A stretch of DNA of 64,000 nucleotides from Phenylobacterium sp. (GTDB taxonomy: Bacteria; Pseudomonadota; Alphaproteobacteria; Caulobacterales; Caulobacteraceae): contig NZ_SCVD01000019.1 of NCBI RefSeq assembly GCF_004297125.1, positions 372,001 through 436,000 on the forward strand, written 5' to 3'. Position numbers and translations under genes: made by a program. Below, one piece after another: positions 1 through 7,863 of the stretch. Every line of letters starts with the position of its first letter. The first letter of the stretch is position 1. The notes below the pieces were generated by a model. The model saw nothing but the letters and a program-made list of their open reading frames with translations, was not told the DNA's origin and ran no database searches.

Positions 1-198
1 ATCCGCTCCGGCGCCCTGCAATGGGCCCTCGACCAGCAGCCCTACCTGCAGGGCTACCTCGCCGTGGACGCCCTCTGGCTCCAGAAGACCAACGGCCACG
101 TCATCGGCGGCGGGGCGCCCGTGCTCACGGGCCCGTATTTCATTGACCGCTCGAACGTCGACCGGATCGAGGCGTTTGCGAAGGCCGGCATACGCTGA
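1..198 (+). CDS. C-terminal part of a sugar-type ABC transporter substrate-binding protein
   Basis: The reading frame is open from base 1 and stops with TGA at 196-198, giving the last 65 residues of a protein whose start lies outside the window. The segment with DQQPYLQGYLAV is typical of the C-terminal lobe of periplasmic binding proteins of the ribose/xylose type (Peripla_BP_4-like fold), where the DQ pair lies near the ligand site. The end PYFIDRSNVDRIEAFAKAGIR fits the usual C-terminal strand and helix. The protein would bind a sugar or related ligand in the periplasm for an ABC importer; the ligand cannot be told from this fragment. Family assignment is fairly safe, substrate is not. 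Confidence 0.7.
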   Translation: MRSGALQWALDQQPYLQGYLAVDALWLQKTNGHVIGGGAPVLTGPYFIDRSNVDRIEAFAKAGIR

Positions 199-485
199 CG
201 GCCGCCGCCAGCCGCGGGCGGCGATGGCGATGATCTCGACCTTGTAGTCGGGCGTGGCGGCCAGCCAGATCGTGGCGCTCAGCAGCTTGGACTTGTCGCT
301 TCCGGCGCGGGCCAGGAGAATTTCGATCGAGGCCAGTACTGCGGTGGCGCCAGCAGGCCCGCGGAGTAGCTCCGCCGCGCCAACCCGGCCTGTCGATCGA
401 TCAGGGCGCCCTCATAGCCGGCCTTGGCGAGGTAATAGGCCGAGGTGACGCCGACGACCCCTCCGCCGAGAACGGCAACCTTCAT
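199..485 (-). pseudogene. Decayed dadA-ridA remnant (chimeric fragments)
   Basis: Reading from ATG at 485 on the minus strand gives MKVAVLGGGVVGVTSAYYLA and then AKAGYEG...IDRQ, which is the FAD-binding N-terminus of D-amino-acid dehydrogenase (DadA). Similarity runs for only about 45 residues of a protein normally over 410 long. From about 359 downwards a different minus-strand frame reads VLASIEILLARAGSDKSKLL followed by SATIWLA and then PDYKVEIIAIAAR. These match the middle and the C-terminal strand of a RidA-type enamine/imine deaminase, with the segment between them missing. No intact start or stop joins the pieces. dadA and ridA are common neighbours, so I infer deletion of an old D-amino-acid catabolic locus. 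Assignment is from remembered family sequences. Confidence 0.6.
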
Positions 486-518
486 CAACGGGTCTCCAAG
501 GGGGCTCGCACCGGGGCG

Positions 519-1799
519 TCAGGCGCCGTCCACCATCTGGTGCAGGAACTGCAGTTTGGCGACCGGTTCCAGTGGACCCGAGGCTTTCACCACCTTGAAG
601 GCGTCGTCCGCCGCGGTGAGGGCGAAGTCGATGTCGGACTCGGTCATGGCGGCGCAGATGAACATGTTGTGCCAGGGGTGGAAGTAGACCCCGCGCTTCA
701 GCAGGGCGTTGTTCCACAGGTAGCCCTTGGCCGAGGTGTCGTCGTCATCGAACATGATGAGCGGCAGCTGGGCCGGACCCGTCTGGCGCAGGCCGAAGCC
801 GTGGCGAGCGGCCGCTTCATCAAGCCCCGCCCGCAGGCGCTCGCCCAGGGCGATGGTGCGTTCCAGATAGTCGGTCCCCGCAATAAGCTTGAGGGTCGCC
901 AGCGAAGCGGCCATCGGCGCGGCTGAGAACCAGTATGATCCCGTCGCATAGATGGTCGCCGCGGCCATGCGGGCGGCGTCCGAGCCGAGCAGGGCCGAGA
1001 TCGGGTGCCCGTTGGCGATGGCCTTGCCCCAGCTTGACAGGTCCGGCTTCACCCCCACCAGGGCCCAGCTGCAGTCGCGGGCCAGGCGGAAGCCGGCGCG
1101 CACGTCGTCGACGATCAGCAGGGCGCCGTGCTCGTCGCACAGTTCGCGGGCCCGGCGGGCGTAGGCGGGATCGGGGAGTTCCTGGTCCACGAAGGTGTCG
1201 TGCTTGATCGGCGAGGCGAAGATCGCCGCCAGGTCGCCGCCGGCCTCGCGAACCGCCGCTTCCAGGCTTTCGACGTCGTTGTATTCGTAGAAGATCTGGT
1301 TGGCGCGATCGGCCTTGGTGACCCCGTTCTTCAGCGGCGTGCACCAGGGCGCGGCCCCGTGATAGGCGCCCTTGGCCAGGACGACCGTGCTTTTCTTGGT
1401 GTGGTTGCGGGCGATCATCAGCGCCATGGTGGTGGCGTCGGTGCCGTTCTTGCAGAACATCGCCCAGTCGGCGTGAGTGACCTGGGCGGTCAGGGCCTCG
1501 GCCAGTTCGACCATCGCCTCGCCGGGGCCGGTCATGGTGTCGCCTCGCCGCGCGCGGTCGAAATAGGCCTGGTCGATTCCGGCGTGGCCGTAGCCGAACA
1601 GGTTCGGCCCGTAGCCGCACATGAAGTCGAGATACCGGTTGCCGTCCACGTCCCACAGGTAGGCGCCCTCGGCGCGGTCGAAGAACTGCGGATAGTCGTC
1701 GGGCAGCAGCATGACCGACTGGTGGCCGTACATCCCCATGGGGATCACCGCTTGCGCGCGCTCGCGCAGGGCGCTGTCCTTGCTGTTCGTCCAAACCAT
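519..1799 (-). CDS. Class III aminotransferase, glutamate-1-semialdehyde aminomutase-like
   Basis: A 426-residue PLP enzyme of fold type I. Visible features are the substrate/cofactor region around FCKNGTDATTMA (residues 115-126), the PLP-binding aspartate in IVDDVRAGFR (229-238) and the Schiff-base lysine K259 in SSWGKAIANG. Length and motifs match the HemL-like branch of class III aminotransferases. This copy is probably catabolic and not for tetrapyrrole synthesis, because it is divergent from a sugar-kinase-like gene and an aldolase and shares an operator with them. It could move an amino group within, or off, an amino alcohol or amino acid to make an aldehyde or ketone for the kinase and aldolase; that pathway is inference. 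ATG at 1799 is followed upstream by a palindromic operator. Confidence 0.85.
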   Translation of the reverse strand: MVWTNSKDSALRERAQAVIPMGMYGHQSVMLLPDDYPQFFDRAEGAYLWDVDGNRYLDFMCGYGPNLFGYGHAGIDQAYFDRARRGDTMTGPGEAMVELAEALTAQVTHADWAMFCKNGTDATTMALMIARNHTKKSTVVLAKGAYHGAAPWCTPLKNGVTKADRANQIFYEYNDVESLEAAVREAGGDLAAIFASPIKHDTFVDQELPDPAYARRARELCDEHGALLIVDDVRAGFRLARDCSWALVGVKPDLSSWGKAIANGHPISALLGSDAARMAAATIYATGSYWFSAAPMAASLATLKLIAGTDYLERTIALGERLRAGLDEAAARHGFGLRQTGPAQLPLIMFDDDDTSAKGYLWNNALLKRGVYFHPWHNMFICAAMTESDIDFALTAADDAFKVVKASGPLEPVAKLQFLHQMVDGA

Positions 1800-1812
1800 G
1801 TCGGTCCTCTAA

Positions 1813-1828
1813 GATAGTTTTGACTATC
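1813..1828. promoter_or_regulatory. Palindromic operator GATAGT-N4-ACTATC, copy 1
   Basis: GATAGT (1813-1818), spacer TTTG, ACTATC (1823-1828): a perfect 6-4-6 inverted repeat in the 78-bp gap between the divergent aminotransferase (starts 1799) and PfkB kinase (starts 1878) genes. It is followed by ATATG. A near-identical site lies at 7680-7695 and a looser one at 7819-7834. It is the likely binding site of the TetR protein encoded at 4580-5275, which is inference from shared motif and position. Confidence 0.65.
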
Positions 1829-1877
1829 ATATGCGCGCGGGCCTACTAATCAAGGACGTCAGGGGAGGCGATCGGCG

Positions 1878-2822
1878 ATGAAGACCGGACTGTTGACCAT
1901 CGGGCTCACGACCCTGGACATCGTGGCCAGTCCTATCGACGCCTTGCCGAAGGGCGAGGGCACGACCCTGATCCGCGGGATCGCCTGCGCGCCGGCCGGG
2001 ACGGCTGGCGGTGCGGCGATGGTGGCGGCCAGGCTGGGCGTCCCGGTGAAACTGGCCTCCGCCCTGGGTAGCGACCTGACCGGCCGCTTCGTCCGCATGG
2101 CCCTGGAAGAGGCCGGCGTCGACACCTCCCTGCTGCCGGTGCTGGACGGCATGCCGACCTCCACGACGGTGCTGGCGGTGGATTCCCAGGGCCGCCGGCC
2201 GAACTTCCACGCCCTGGGCGCCGGGATGCTGGCGATGGCCGGCGAGGACGTGGTCGCCGCAGCGAAGCTGACCCGCTTCCTGCACTATGGAGGGGTCGGC
2301 GGGCCGAAACTGGACGGTGGCCCCGGTGCTGGTCTGTTGCGGGCGGCCCACGAAGCCGGCGCGGTGGTGACCTGCGACCTGATCTCGCCGCAGGCGTCGG
2401 CCCTGGAGGAGCTCAAGCGCCTGCTGCCCTTCGTCGACTACTTCATGCCGAGCGCGGCCGAGGCCCTGGCGCTGACCGGATCGGAAGACCTGGACGCCGC
2501 CGCCGACGCCTTCCTCGCCCTGGGGGCCAAGGCCTGCATCATCAAGAACGGGGGCAAGGGTTCCTATGCGGTCCTACCGGAGGGACGTTACAGGCTGCCG
2601 GCTCACGTGATCACGCCTGTGGACACCACCAGCTGTGGCGACTCCTATTGCGCGGGCTTCATCGCGGCGCTGTCGCGGGGCCGGGCGACGCTGGACGCCT
2701 GCCGCTTCGCCACCGCCACCGCCGCCCTGGTGGCCCAGGGCCTGGCCACGCTGGGCAAACTGGATAGCTTCGAGGCGACAGAGGCGGCCATGCGCGCCAT
2801 GCCCCTGGCGGAGGCGGCCTGA
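1878..2822 (+). CDS. PfkB-family carbohydrate kinase
   Basis: A 314-residue kinase of the ribokinase/PfkB family, which phosphorylates a sugar or sugar-like alcohol with ATP. The N-terminal substrate region has a Gly-rich stretch, GTAGGAAMVAARLG (residues 41-54). The C-terminal signature reads DTTSCGDSYCAGF (249-261), with the catalytic aspartate at D255. The usual anion-hole Gly-Ala-Gly-Asp is here Ser-Cys-Gly-Asp, a subfamily variant. The stop overlaps the start of the class II aldolase by one base, so the two are translated together. Kinase followed by aldolase suggests phosphorylation and then retro-aldol cleavage of the substrate. The exact sugar or polyol cannot be read from the sequence. 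Confidence 0.85.
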   Translation: MKTGLLTIGLTTLDIVASPIDALPKGEGTTLIRGIACAPAGTAGGAAMVAARLGVPVKLASALGSDLTGRFVRMALEEAGVDTSLLPVLDGMPTSTTVLAVDSQGRRPNFHALGAGMLAMAGEDVVAAAKLTRFLHYGGVGGPKLDGGPGAGLLRAAHEAGAVVTCDLISPQASALEELKRLLPFVDYFMPSAAEALALTGSEDLDAAADAFLALGAKACIIKNGGKGSYAVLPEGRYRLPAHVITPVDTTSCGDSYCAGFIAALSRGRATLDACRFATATAALVAQGLATLGKLDSFEATEAAMRAMPLAEAA

Positions 2823-3475
2823 TGGCTCATCCCATGACGGAAGACCAGCTTCGCGACCGCATGGCCCAGGTGATGAAGGCCATGGACGCCCGCGGCCTGA
2901 ACCGGGGCACCTCCGGCAACGTCTCGGCCCGCTGCGGCGAGGCGATGCTGGTGACCCCCAGCGGCGTTCCCCCCGAACGCCTCACCGGCGAGCAGATGGT
3001 GCTGGTCCAGCCGGACGGATCGACGCCCGAGGGCGGGCTCAGGCCCTCCAGCGAGTGGCGCATGCACCAGCAGATCCTGAACCGGCGGGCCGACGCCAAC
3101 GCGGTCGTCCACTGCCATTCGCGCCACGCCACCATCCTGGCCTGCGCCGGACGCGAGATTCCCTCCGTGCACTACATGGTGGCGGTCGGCGGCGGCTCCA
3201 GCGTGCCGGTCGCGCCCTATGCGACGTTCGGATCGGTCGAGCTGGCCGAGGCGGTGGTGGATACGCTGGACGGCCGGGCCGCCGCCCTGATGGCCAATCA
3301 CGGACAGATCGTCGTGGCCCGGAGCCTGGATGCGGCCCTGGCCATCGCCGAGGAGATCGAGGAGCAGGCCGCCGTCTACTGGGGGACGCTCGCCATCGGC
3401 GGCCCCAAGCTGTTGAGCGAGGACGAGATGTACCTGATCCTGCAGCGCTTCCGCAGCTACGGCCAGAAGGCGTGA
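2822..3475 (+). CDS. Class II aldolase/adducin family protein (fuculose-phosphate aldolase-like)
   Basis: A 217-residue zinc-dependent aldolase of the L-fuculose-1-phosphate / L-ribulose-5-phosphate epimerase family. SGNVS (31-35) and TPSG (45-48) form the phosphate-binding loops. E78 in SSEWRMH is the likely catalytic acid/base. H97 and H99 in VHCHSRH, with H160 in ANHG, are the zinc ligands. Length matches the family norm of about 210-220. The start ATG uses the last base of the kinase stop, and its own stop overlaps the GTG of the MFS gene. It probably cleaves the kinase product into dihydroxyacetone phosphate (or a similar fragment) and an aldehyde. Substrate is inferred only. Confidence 0.85.
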   Translation: MAHPMTEDQLRDRMAQVMKAMDARGLNRGTSGNVSARCGEAMLVTPSGVPPERLTGEQMVLVQPDGSTPEGGLRPSSEWRMHQQILNRRADANAVVHCHSRHATILACAGREIPSVHYMVAVGGGSSVPVAPYATFGSVELAEAVVDTLDGRAAALMANHGQIVVARSLDAALAIAEEIEEQAAVYWGTLAIGGPKLLSEDEMYLILQRFRSYGQKA

Positions 3476-4641
3476 GCGGCGCACCGCCCGCGGCCCTCGG
3501 CCGCCGTGACGCGACGATCGCGCTGGGGGTCGGCGTCACCGCCCTCCTGATCGCCGGCCTGCAGCCCGTCATCCTTGGCGGCCTGGAACGGGAAGGGCGG
3601 CTGACCTCTTCGCAGATCGGCCTGGCGGCCACGGTCGAGCTGCTGGCCCTGGGCCTGGCCTGCGGCCTGGCAGCGGCGTTCCTGAAGCCCGATCGCGTCC
3701 GGCTGAAGATGACCGCAGTGTGCCTGGCGCACGCGGCGGCCATGTTCGCGACGGCCTGGACCAGCGGCGTCGGCGTCATCGTCATGCGCGGGCTGGCTGG
3801 GATCTGCGCGGGGCTGATGCTGTGGATGGCGATCAGCATGATCACGCGCGCCGCGCGGCCGGAGCGCGCCTCCGGCGTCTTCGTCACAGTGCAGACCCTG
3901 GCCCAGCTGGTCCTCGCCGCCGCCTTGCCCGCCACGGTGGTTCCCCAGTTCGGGATCAACGGCGCCCTGGCGGTCCTGGGGGGCATCTCCGTGCTGACGG
4001 CCGTCGCCGCGGCCCTGGGCCCCGACCGGTTCACGCCCCTGCCGAAGCCGGAAAGAGGTCACGCGAGACTGGGGCTCAGGCCGTTGGCCGGCCTGCTCGC
4101 GGCGTTCCTCTTCCTGGCCTTCATCGTGGCGCTTTGGGTCTACCTGGAGCCGCTGGCCGCGCTCTCGGGTCTGACACCGCAGCAGGCCGGGCTCGCGGTG
4201 GCCGTGGCGCTCGGGATGCAGGTGCTGGGCGGCGCGGCGGCCACGGCCGTCGGCCGGCGCTGGCGGCCCGCGATTGTGCTCGTGGTCGTGGGCGGGATGA
4301 ACGCGGCCATCCTCGCGGTGCTCTGGAGTGGTCCCGATCCCGCTCTGTTCATGGGCGCGGTGGCGGTCTTCGGCTTCCTCTGGCTGTTCGCATTACCGTT
4401 CCAGACCCTGCTGCTGATCCAGGCGGACCCGACGCGGCGCGCGGCCATGCAGCTGGGGACCGCCCAACTTCTGGGGAGCAGCTTTGGACCCCTCGCGGCG
4501 TCCATGGTGGTGGGCGACGGCGATGTGAAGCGTGCGATCGCGCTGTCGGCGGTGCTGCTGATGGCCGCCGTCGGCCTGATCAGCCTTTTGGCAGCGTCCG
4601 GCCGGAGCCCCGTTCCGCGAGCTGGTGATAGTACAGGCTGA
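3472..4641 (+). CDS. Major facilitator superfamily transporter
   Basis: A 389-residue integral membrane carrier with about 12 hydrophobic segments and short polar loops, typical MFS size. I place the start at GTG 3472, which overlaps the aldolase stop as GTGA. The open frame extends further upstream, but that part lies antisense or out of frame to the kinase and aldolase and has no transporter character. It sits last in the kinase-aldolase-carrier operon, so it probably imports the substrate of this pathway across the inner membrane. Its last 62 bases overlap the 3' end of the convergent TetR gene. No motif tells the substrate. Confidence 0.8.
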   Translation: MSGAPPAALGRRDATIALGVGVTALLIAGLQPVILGGLEREGRLTSSQIGLAATVELLALGLACGLAAAFLKPDRVRLKMTAVCLAHAAAMFATAWTSGVGVIVMRGLAGICAGLMLWMAISMITRAARPERASGVFVTVQTLAQLVLAAALPATVVPQFGINGALAVLGGISVLTAVAAALGPDRFTPLPKPERGHARLGLRPLAGLLAAFLFLAFIVALWVYLEPLAALSGLTPQQAGLAVAVALGMQVLGGAAATAVGRRWRPAIVLVVVGGMNAAILAVLWSGPDPALFMGAVAVFGFLWLFALPFQTLLLIQADPTRRAAMQLGTAQLLGSSFGPLAASMVVGDGDVKRAIALSAVLLMAAVGLISLLAASGRSPVPRAGDSTG

Positions 4642-5275
4642 CCATCCAGCTCACTTCCTCGGCCACCATGGCGTCGTCCAGGTCCGGATCCTCCAGGATC
4701 ATCTCGACCGCCGCATAGGTCATCTGCTCGGACAGCCGCATGGCCGTGCGCAGGTGTTCGTCGCTGACGTTCGGGTAGGCGTCGCGGAGGGCGGTGAACA
4801 TCCGGTCCAGCACCTTGTTGCGCGACGCGGTCCTCACCTCCTGCAGAACCGGAACGGCGCGGATGGCCCGCAGGATCCAGAGGCCGCCGGGATGGCTTCG
4901 GGTGATGGCGATCACCTGCTTCTGCAGGCGCAGGTTCTTCTCGACCGCCTCTTCCAGGCTGCCGGCGGTCGCGCCGCCCTCGTCCATCCAGGCGAACACC
5001 GCCTCGTCCTGGGCGTCCATGAGGCGGCGGGCCAGCTCCGAGATCAGGGCGTACTTGTTCGGGAAGTAGCGGTAGAGCGCCGGCGGTGTGAGGCCGGCGC
5101 GCTCGCAGACCAGGTTGGTCGTCAGGCGTTCGAAACCCACCTCGGCCAGCAGTTCACCCGCCGTGGCGAGGACGACCTCATAGGTGTTCTTGCCGCGGGC
5201 GCGCGTCGGCAGGGACTTGGCGTCGAGGGATGGGGTCGTGACCGTGGCGACCGAGGCCGCATCGCGTTTCGCCAT
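4580..5275 (-). CDS. TetR/AcrR-family transcriptional regulator
   Basis: A 231-residue one-component repressor. The N-terminal DNA-binding domain holds the helix-turn-helix TTNLVCERAGLTPPALYRYF, followed by PNKYALI. The remainder is a helical ligand-binding domain. I choose the ATG at 5275 (MAKRDAASVA); an upstream frame extension of 13 codons is also open. It lies on the same strand as, and downstream of, the TonB receptor gene, and its 3' end overlaps the MFS gene tail. The shared palindromes at 1813-1828 and 7680-7695 are the natural candidates for its operators, so it would control the aminotransferase, kinase-aldolase-carrier, receptor and amidase-like genes. The inducer is unknown. Confidence 0.85.
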   Translation of the reverse strand: MAKRDAASVATVTTPSLDAKSLPTRARGKNTYEVVLATAGELLAEVGFERLTTNLVCERAGLTPPALYRYFPNKYALISELARRLMDAQDEAVFAWMDEGGATAGSLEEAVEKNLRLQKQVIAITRSHPGGLWILRAIRAVPVLQEVRTASRNKVLDRMFTALRDAYPNVSDEHLRTAMRLSEQMTYAAVEMILEDPDLDDAMVAEEVSWMVSLYYHQLAERGSGRTLPKG

Positions 5276-5360
5276 GAGAGTTCCTGGCCGCCGGTCGTCT
5301 CGACGGTGAGCCATCTATACCAGCGGGGGAGCACGGCGGAAACGAGTGCGGGGCAAGGGA

Positions 5361-5384
5361 CCCTGGCGCCGTGGGGCGCCAGGG
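5361..5384 (-). terminator. Strong hairpin after the TonB receptor gene
   Basis: CCCTGGCGCC and GGCGCCAGGG form a perfect 10-bp stem with a GTGG loop, starting 8 bases beyond the receptor stop codon on the minus strand. The bases after the stem in the direction of transcription are TCCCTTGCCC, without a U-run. It may be a weak terminator or an mRNA-stabilising stem that lowers expression of the TetR gene behind it. Confidence 0.5.
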
Positions 5385-5392
5385 CGCTCAGC

Positions 5393-7633
5393 CTAGTAGT
5401 GGTAGCGCAGGAAGACGCCCAGGCTGCGCGGGCGGTTGAGGGTCACGAGGTCCTCGCCCAGGCTGTCGATGTTCGAGATCGAGACGGTGTAGGTCTCGTT
5501 GAACAGGTTGCGCGCGAATACGCCGGCCTCGATGGAGCTGTCCGGCGAGCGCCAGCTGGCCTGGGCGCCCGCGATCCAGACTCCGTCCTGGGACAGGCGC
5601 GTGGCGTTGGAGTTGTCGAAGTAGATCTTCGACGAATAGGCCGCGTCCGCATTGGCCACCAGCGAGGCGCCGGAGGCCAGCGGCACGGTGTAGGTCGCCG
5701 CCACGTTGAACGTCACCTTCGGCGACTGGGGCAGGCGGTTGTCGCTGTAGTCCTGTCCCTCCGACTGATAGTCGCCATACTTGGCGTCCAGCAGCGACAG
5801 GCCGGCGTTGAACTCCAGGTTCCGGGTCGGCCGGGCGGTGATCTCCGCCTCGGCGCCGTAGACCTTGGAGCTGGCGGCGTTGTCGAGCACCAGCACGGTC
5901 AGGCCGTTGCGGAGCGCCTGGGCGAAGACCTGCTGGTTCTGGTAGTCGTAGTAGAAGGCCGACAGGTTCAGGCGCACGCGGCGGTCGAACAGCTCGGACT
6001 TCAGGCCGACTTCATAGGCGTCCAGGGTCTCGTTGTCGTAGGGCTCGATCTCCTCGGGCGTGGTGGCGATGCCGCCGAAGAAGCCGCCTGACTTATAGCC
6101 GCGGTTGTAGGTGGCGTAGACGCTGGCGTCCGGGGTCAGCTCGTAGCGCAGCCCCAGGCGGCCCGACCAGTCCGAGAAGGTCTTGCTCTGCTTGGAGGCC
6201 AGGAGGACGATCGAGCCCTCCGCGGTGCTGCGGTAGTCGAAGTCCTTCTCGTCGGCCGACCAGCGCAGGCCGACCGTGGCGACCAGGCGGTCGCTGATCT
6301 CGTAGTCGGCCTGGCCGAACACCGCATAGCCCTGGGTCTTCTGGGTGTAGGGGTGGCCGAACACGGCGACGCTGCTGGCGAGGTCGAAGCCCGTCGGATT
6401 GGTCGGCGAGACGAAGAGGGGGCGGAGCTCGCGCAGGGTGTCCTGCTGGGTGGCGTCCTTGACCACCTCGTCCATGAAGTAGGCGCCGACCACCCACTTC
6501 AGCCGAGCCGTCGCGTCGTTCGACTGCAGCCGAAGTTCCTGGGTGAACTGCTGCTGGCGCGACAGATAGTTGATCTCGATCATCTGCAGCGGGCTGACGT
6601 CGGTGTTCTCGAACGCGTTGCGGTGCGCCCACTGCCAGGCCGTCACCGAGACCAGCGAGACCGACCCCAGGTTCCAGGTCGCCTGGAGCGAGGAGCCGAA
6701 CAGGTCAACCTTGTCCTTGCCCTCCTCGTTGTAGTCGCCGGCGTGCTTGTCGTTGTCGGTGTCGGCGTAGCCGAAGGCGTCGGCGCACTGGCCGCTGCTG
6801 TAGAAGCCCGGCGCACAGAAGCCGTCGGGGCCCGTGGCGGCGGCCGTCGCCGGGAACAGGGCGCGGTGCTGCGGCTGGGTCGCGTCGCCGCGGTTCACGA
6901 ACCGATTGACCTGGGCCAGGACTTCGACGTCGCTGTTGGGGGTGTAGAGCAGGGTGGCCCGGCCGGCCCAGTACTTGGTCGCGTTGACGTCGTGGCCGGT
7001 CACGCGGTTGTAGGTGACGCCGTCGTCGGCGACGTATTGGGTGGCCACCCGGAAGGCCAGCTTGTCCTGGATGATCGGGCCGCCGACCGCGGCGGCGGCG
7101 TTGATGGCGTTGTAGGTCGCATATTCGACCGAAGCGTCCGCCGTCAGGGTCTGGGTCGGCCGCCGGGTCGTGATGTTGATCGCCCCGCCGTTGGTGTTGC
7201 GGCCGTACAGCGTGCCTTGCGGCCCGCGCAGCACCTCGACCTGGGCGAGGTCGAAGAAGCCCGCCATCTGGGCCAGGGGCGAACCGATGTAGACGCCGTC
7301 CACATAGACCCCGACGCCGCTGGACGAGTTGGGGTTGAAGTCGCTCAGGCCCACGCCGCGGATGAAGATCTTGGGGTTGGCCGCCGCGTCGCCGCTGCTG
7401 ACCCGCAGGCCGGGCGCCAGGTTGTTCAGGGCGAGCACGTTGGTCGCGCCCCGGTCGGCGAGGGAGTCGCCGGAAATCGCCGTGACGGCAACCGGCACGT
7501 CCTGCAGGTTCTCGGAACGCTTCTGCGCGGTGACGACGATCTCGCCGACCGTCGCGGCGCCTTCGTCCTGAGCGGACGCGGCGCCCGCCGAAAGCGCCAG
7601 CGCGGCGCAGCCCATCAACCAGACCGTTTTCAT
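5393..7633 (-). CDS. TonB-dependent outer-membrane receptor
   Basis: A 746-residue outer-membrane receptor that takes up a substrate using energy from TonB-ExbBD. It has a signal peptide (MKTVWLMGCAALALSAGAAS, cleaved after AQ). A TonB-box-like EIVVTAQKR follows at about 30-38, then a plug domain with GTLYGRNTNGGAINITTRRP. The long beta-barrel ends in an aromatic residue (FLRYHY), the usual signal for barrel insertion. It resembles the large set of Caulobacterales/Sphingomonadales receptors for plant- or soil-derived organics more than siderophore receptors. It is divergent from the dimethylformamidase-like gene, and the 230-bp gap holds two operator copies, so it probably imports that enzyme's substrate. 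Confidence 0.9.
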   Translation of the reverse strand: MKTVWLMGCAALALSAGAASAQDEGAATVGEIVVTAQKRSENLQDVPVAVTAISGDSLADRGATNVLALNNLAPGLRVSSGDAAANPKIFIRGVGLSDFNPNSSSGVGVYVDGVYIGSPLAQMAGFFDLAQVEVLRGPQGTLYGRNTNGGAINITTRRPTQTLTADASVEYATYNAINAAAAVGGPIIQDKLAFRVATQYVADDGVTYNRVTGHDVNATKYWAGRATLLYTPNSDVEVLAQVNRFVNRGDATQPQHRALFPATAAATGPDGFCAPGFYSSGQCADAFGYADTDNDKHAGDYNEEGKDKVDLFGSSLQATWNLGSVSLVSVTAWQWAHRNAFENTDVSPLQMIEINYLSRQQQFTQELRLQSNDATARLKWVVGAYFMDEVVKDATQQDTLRELRPLFVSPTNPTGFDLASSVAVFGHPYTQKTQGYAVFGQADYEISDRLVATVGLRWSADEKDFDYRSTAEGSIVLLASKQSKTFSDWSGRLGLRYELTPDASVYATYNRGYKSGGFFGGIATTPEEIEPYDNETLDAYEVGLKSELFDRRVRLNLSAFYYDYQNQQVFAQALRNGLTVLVLDNAASSKVYGAEAEITARPTRNLEFNAGLSLLDAKYGDYQSEGQDYSDNRLPQSPKVTFNVAATYTVPLASGASLVANADAAYSSKIYFDNSNATRLSQDGVWIAGAQASWRSPDSSIEAGVFARNLFNETYTVSISNIDSLGEDLVTLNRPRSLGVFLRYHY

Positions 7634-7679
7634 GTCATCCCCGGAGAAGCTTCGATCGCCACTGCGACAGTTGCAATGC

Positions 7680-7695
7680 GATAGTAAAAACTACC
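7680..7695. promoter_or_regulatory. Palindromic operator GATAGT-N4-ACTACC, copy 2
   Basis: GATAGT (7680-7685), AAAA, ACTACC (7690-7695) matches 11 of the 12 arm positions of the palindrome at 1813-1828. It lies 47 bp upstream of the TonB receptor start codon, a fitting place for a repressor site. Binding by the nearby TetR protein is inferred. Confidence 0.6.
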
Positions 7696-7818
7696 TTAGT
7701 GCAACAGGTTCGTCATACTCACCCGGGCCGTCCGCGCGCTTCGCTCGCTTCTGTGGCAATTTCAGCCCACCAGCGGGCGCGTCCGATCCAGGCGCGAAGC
7801 GTCAGCTCTTGTCGATAA

Positions 7819-7838
7819 AGTAATAAAAGCTATCATAT
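7819..7838. promoter_or_regulatory. Degenerate operator copy 3 upstream of the amidase-like gene
   Basis: AGTAAT-AAAA-GCTATC followed by ATAT. The right arm with its flank, CTATCATAT (7830-7838), is identical to 1824-1832 at the first operator; the left arm keeps only about half of the consensus. It lies about 26 bp upstream of the start at 7864, as expected for a repressor site overlapping a promoter. Weaker than copies 1 and 2. Confidence 0.4.
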
Positions 7839-7863
7839 CTCGCAAGTGGAGTGAAAGACCCGC

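Noticed and set aside
4626-4641. Another GATAGT near the end of the MFS gene
   Set aside because: It lies in coding DNA, and the second arm (GCTGAC) matches only half of ACTATC. Probably chance.
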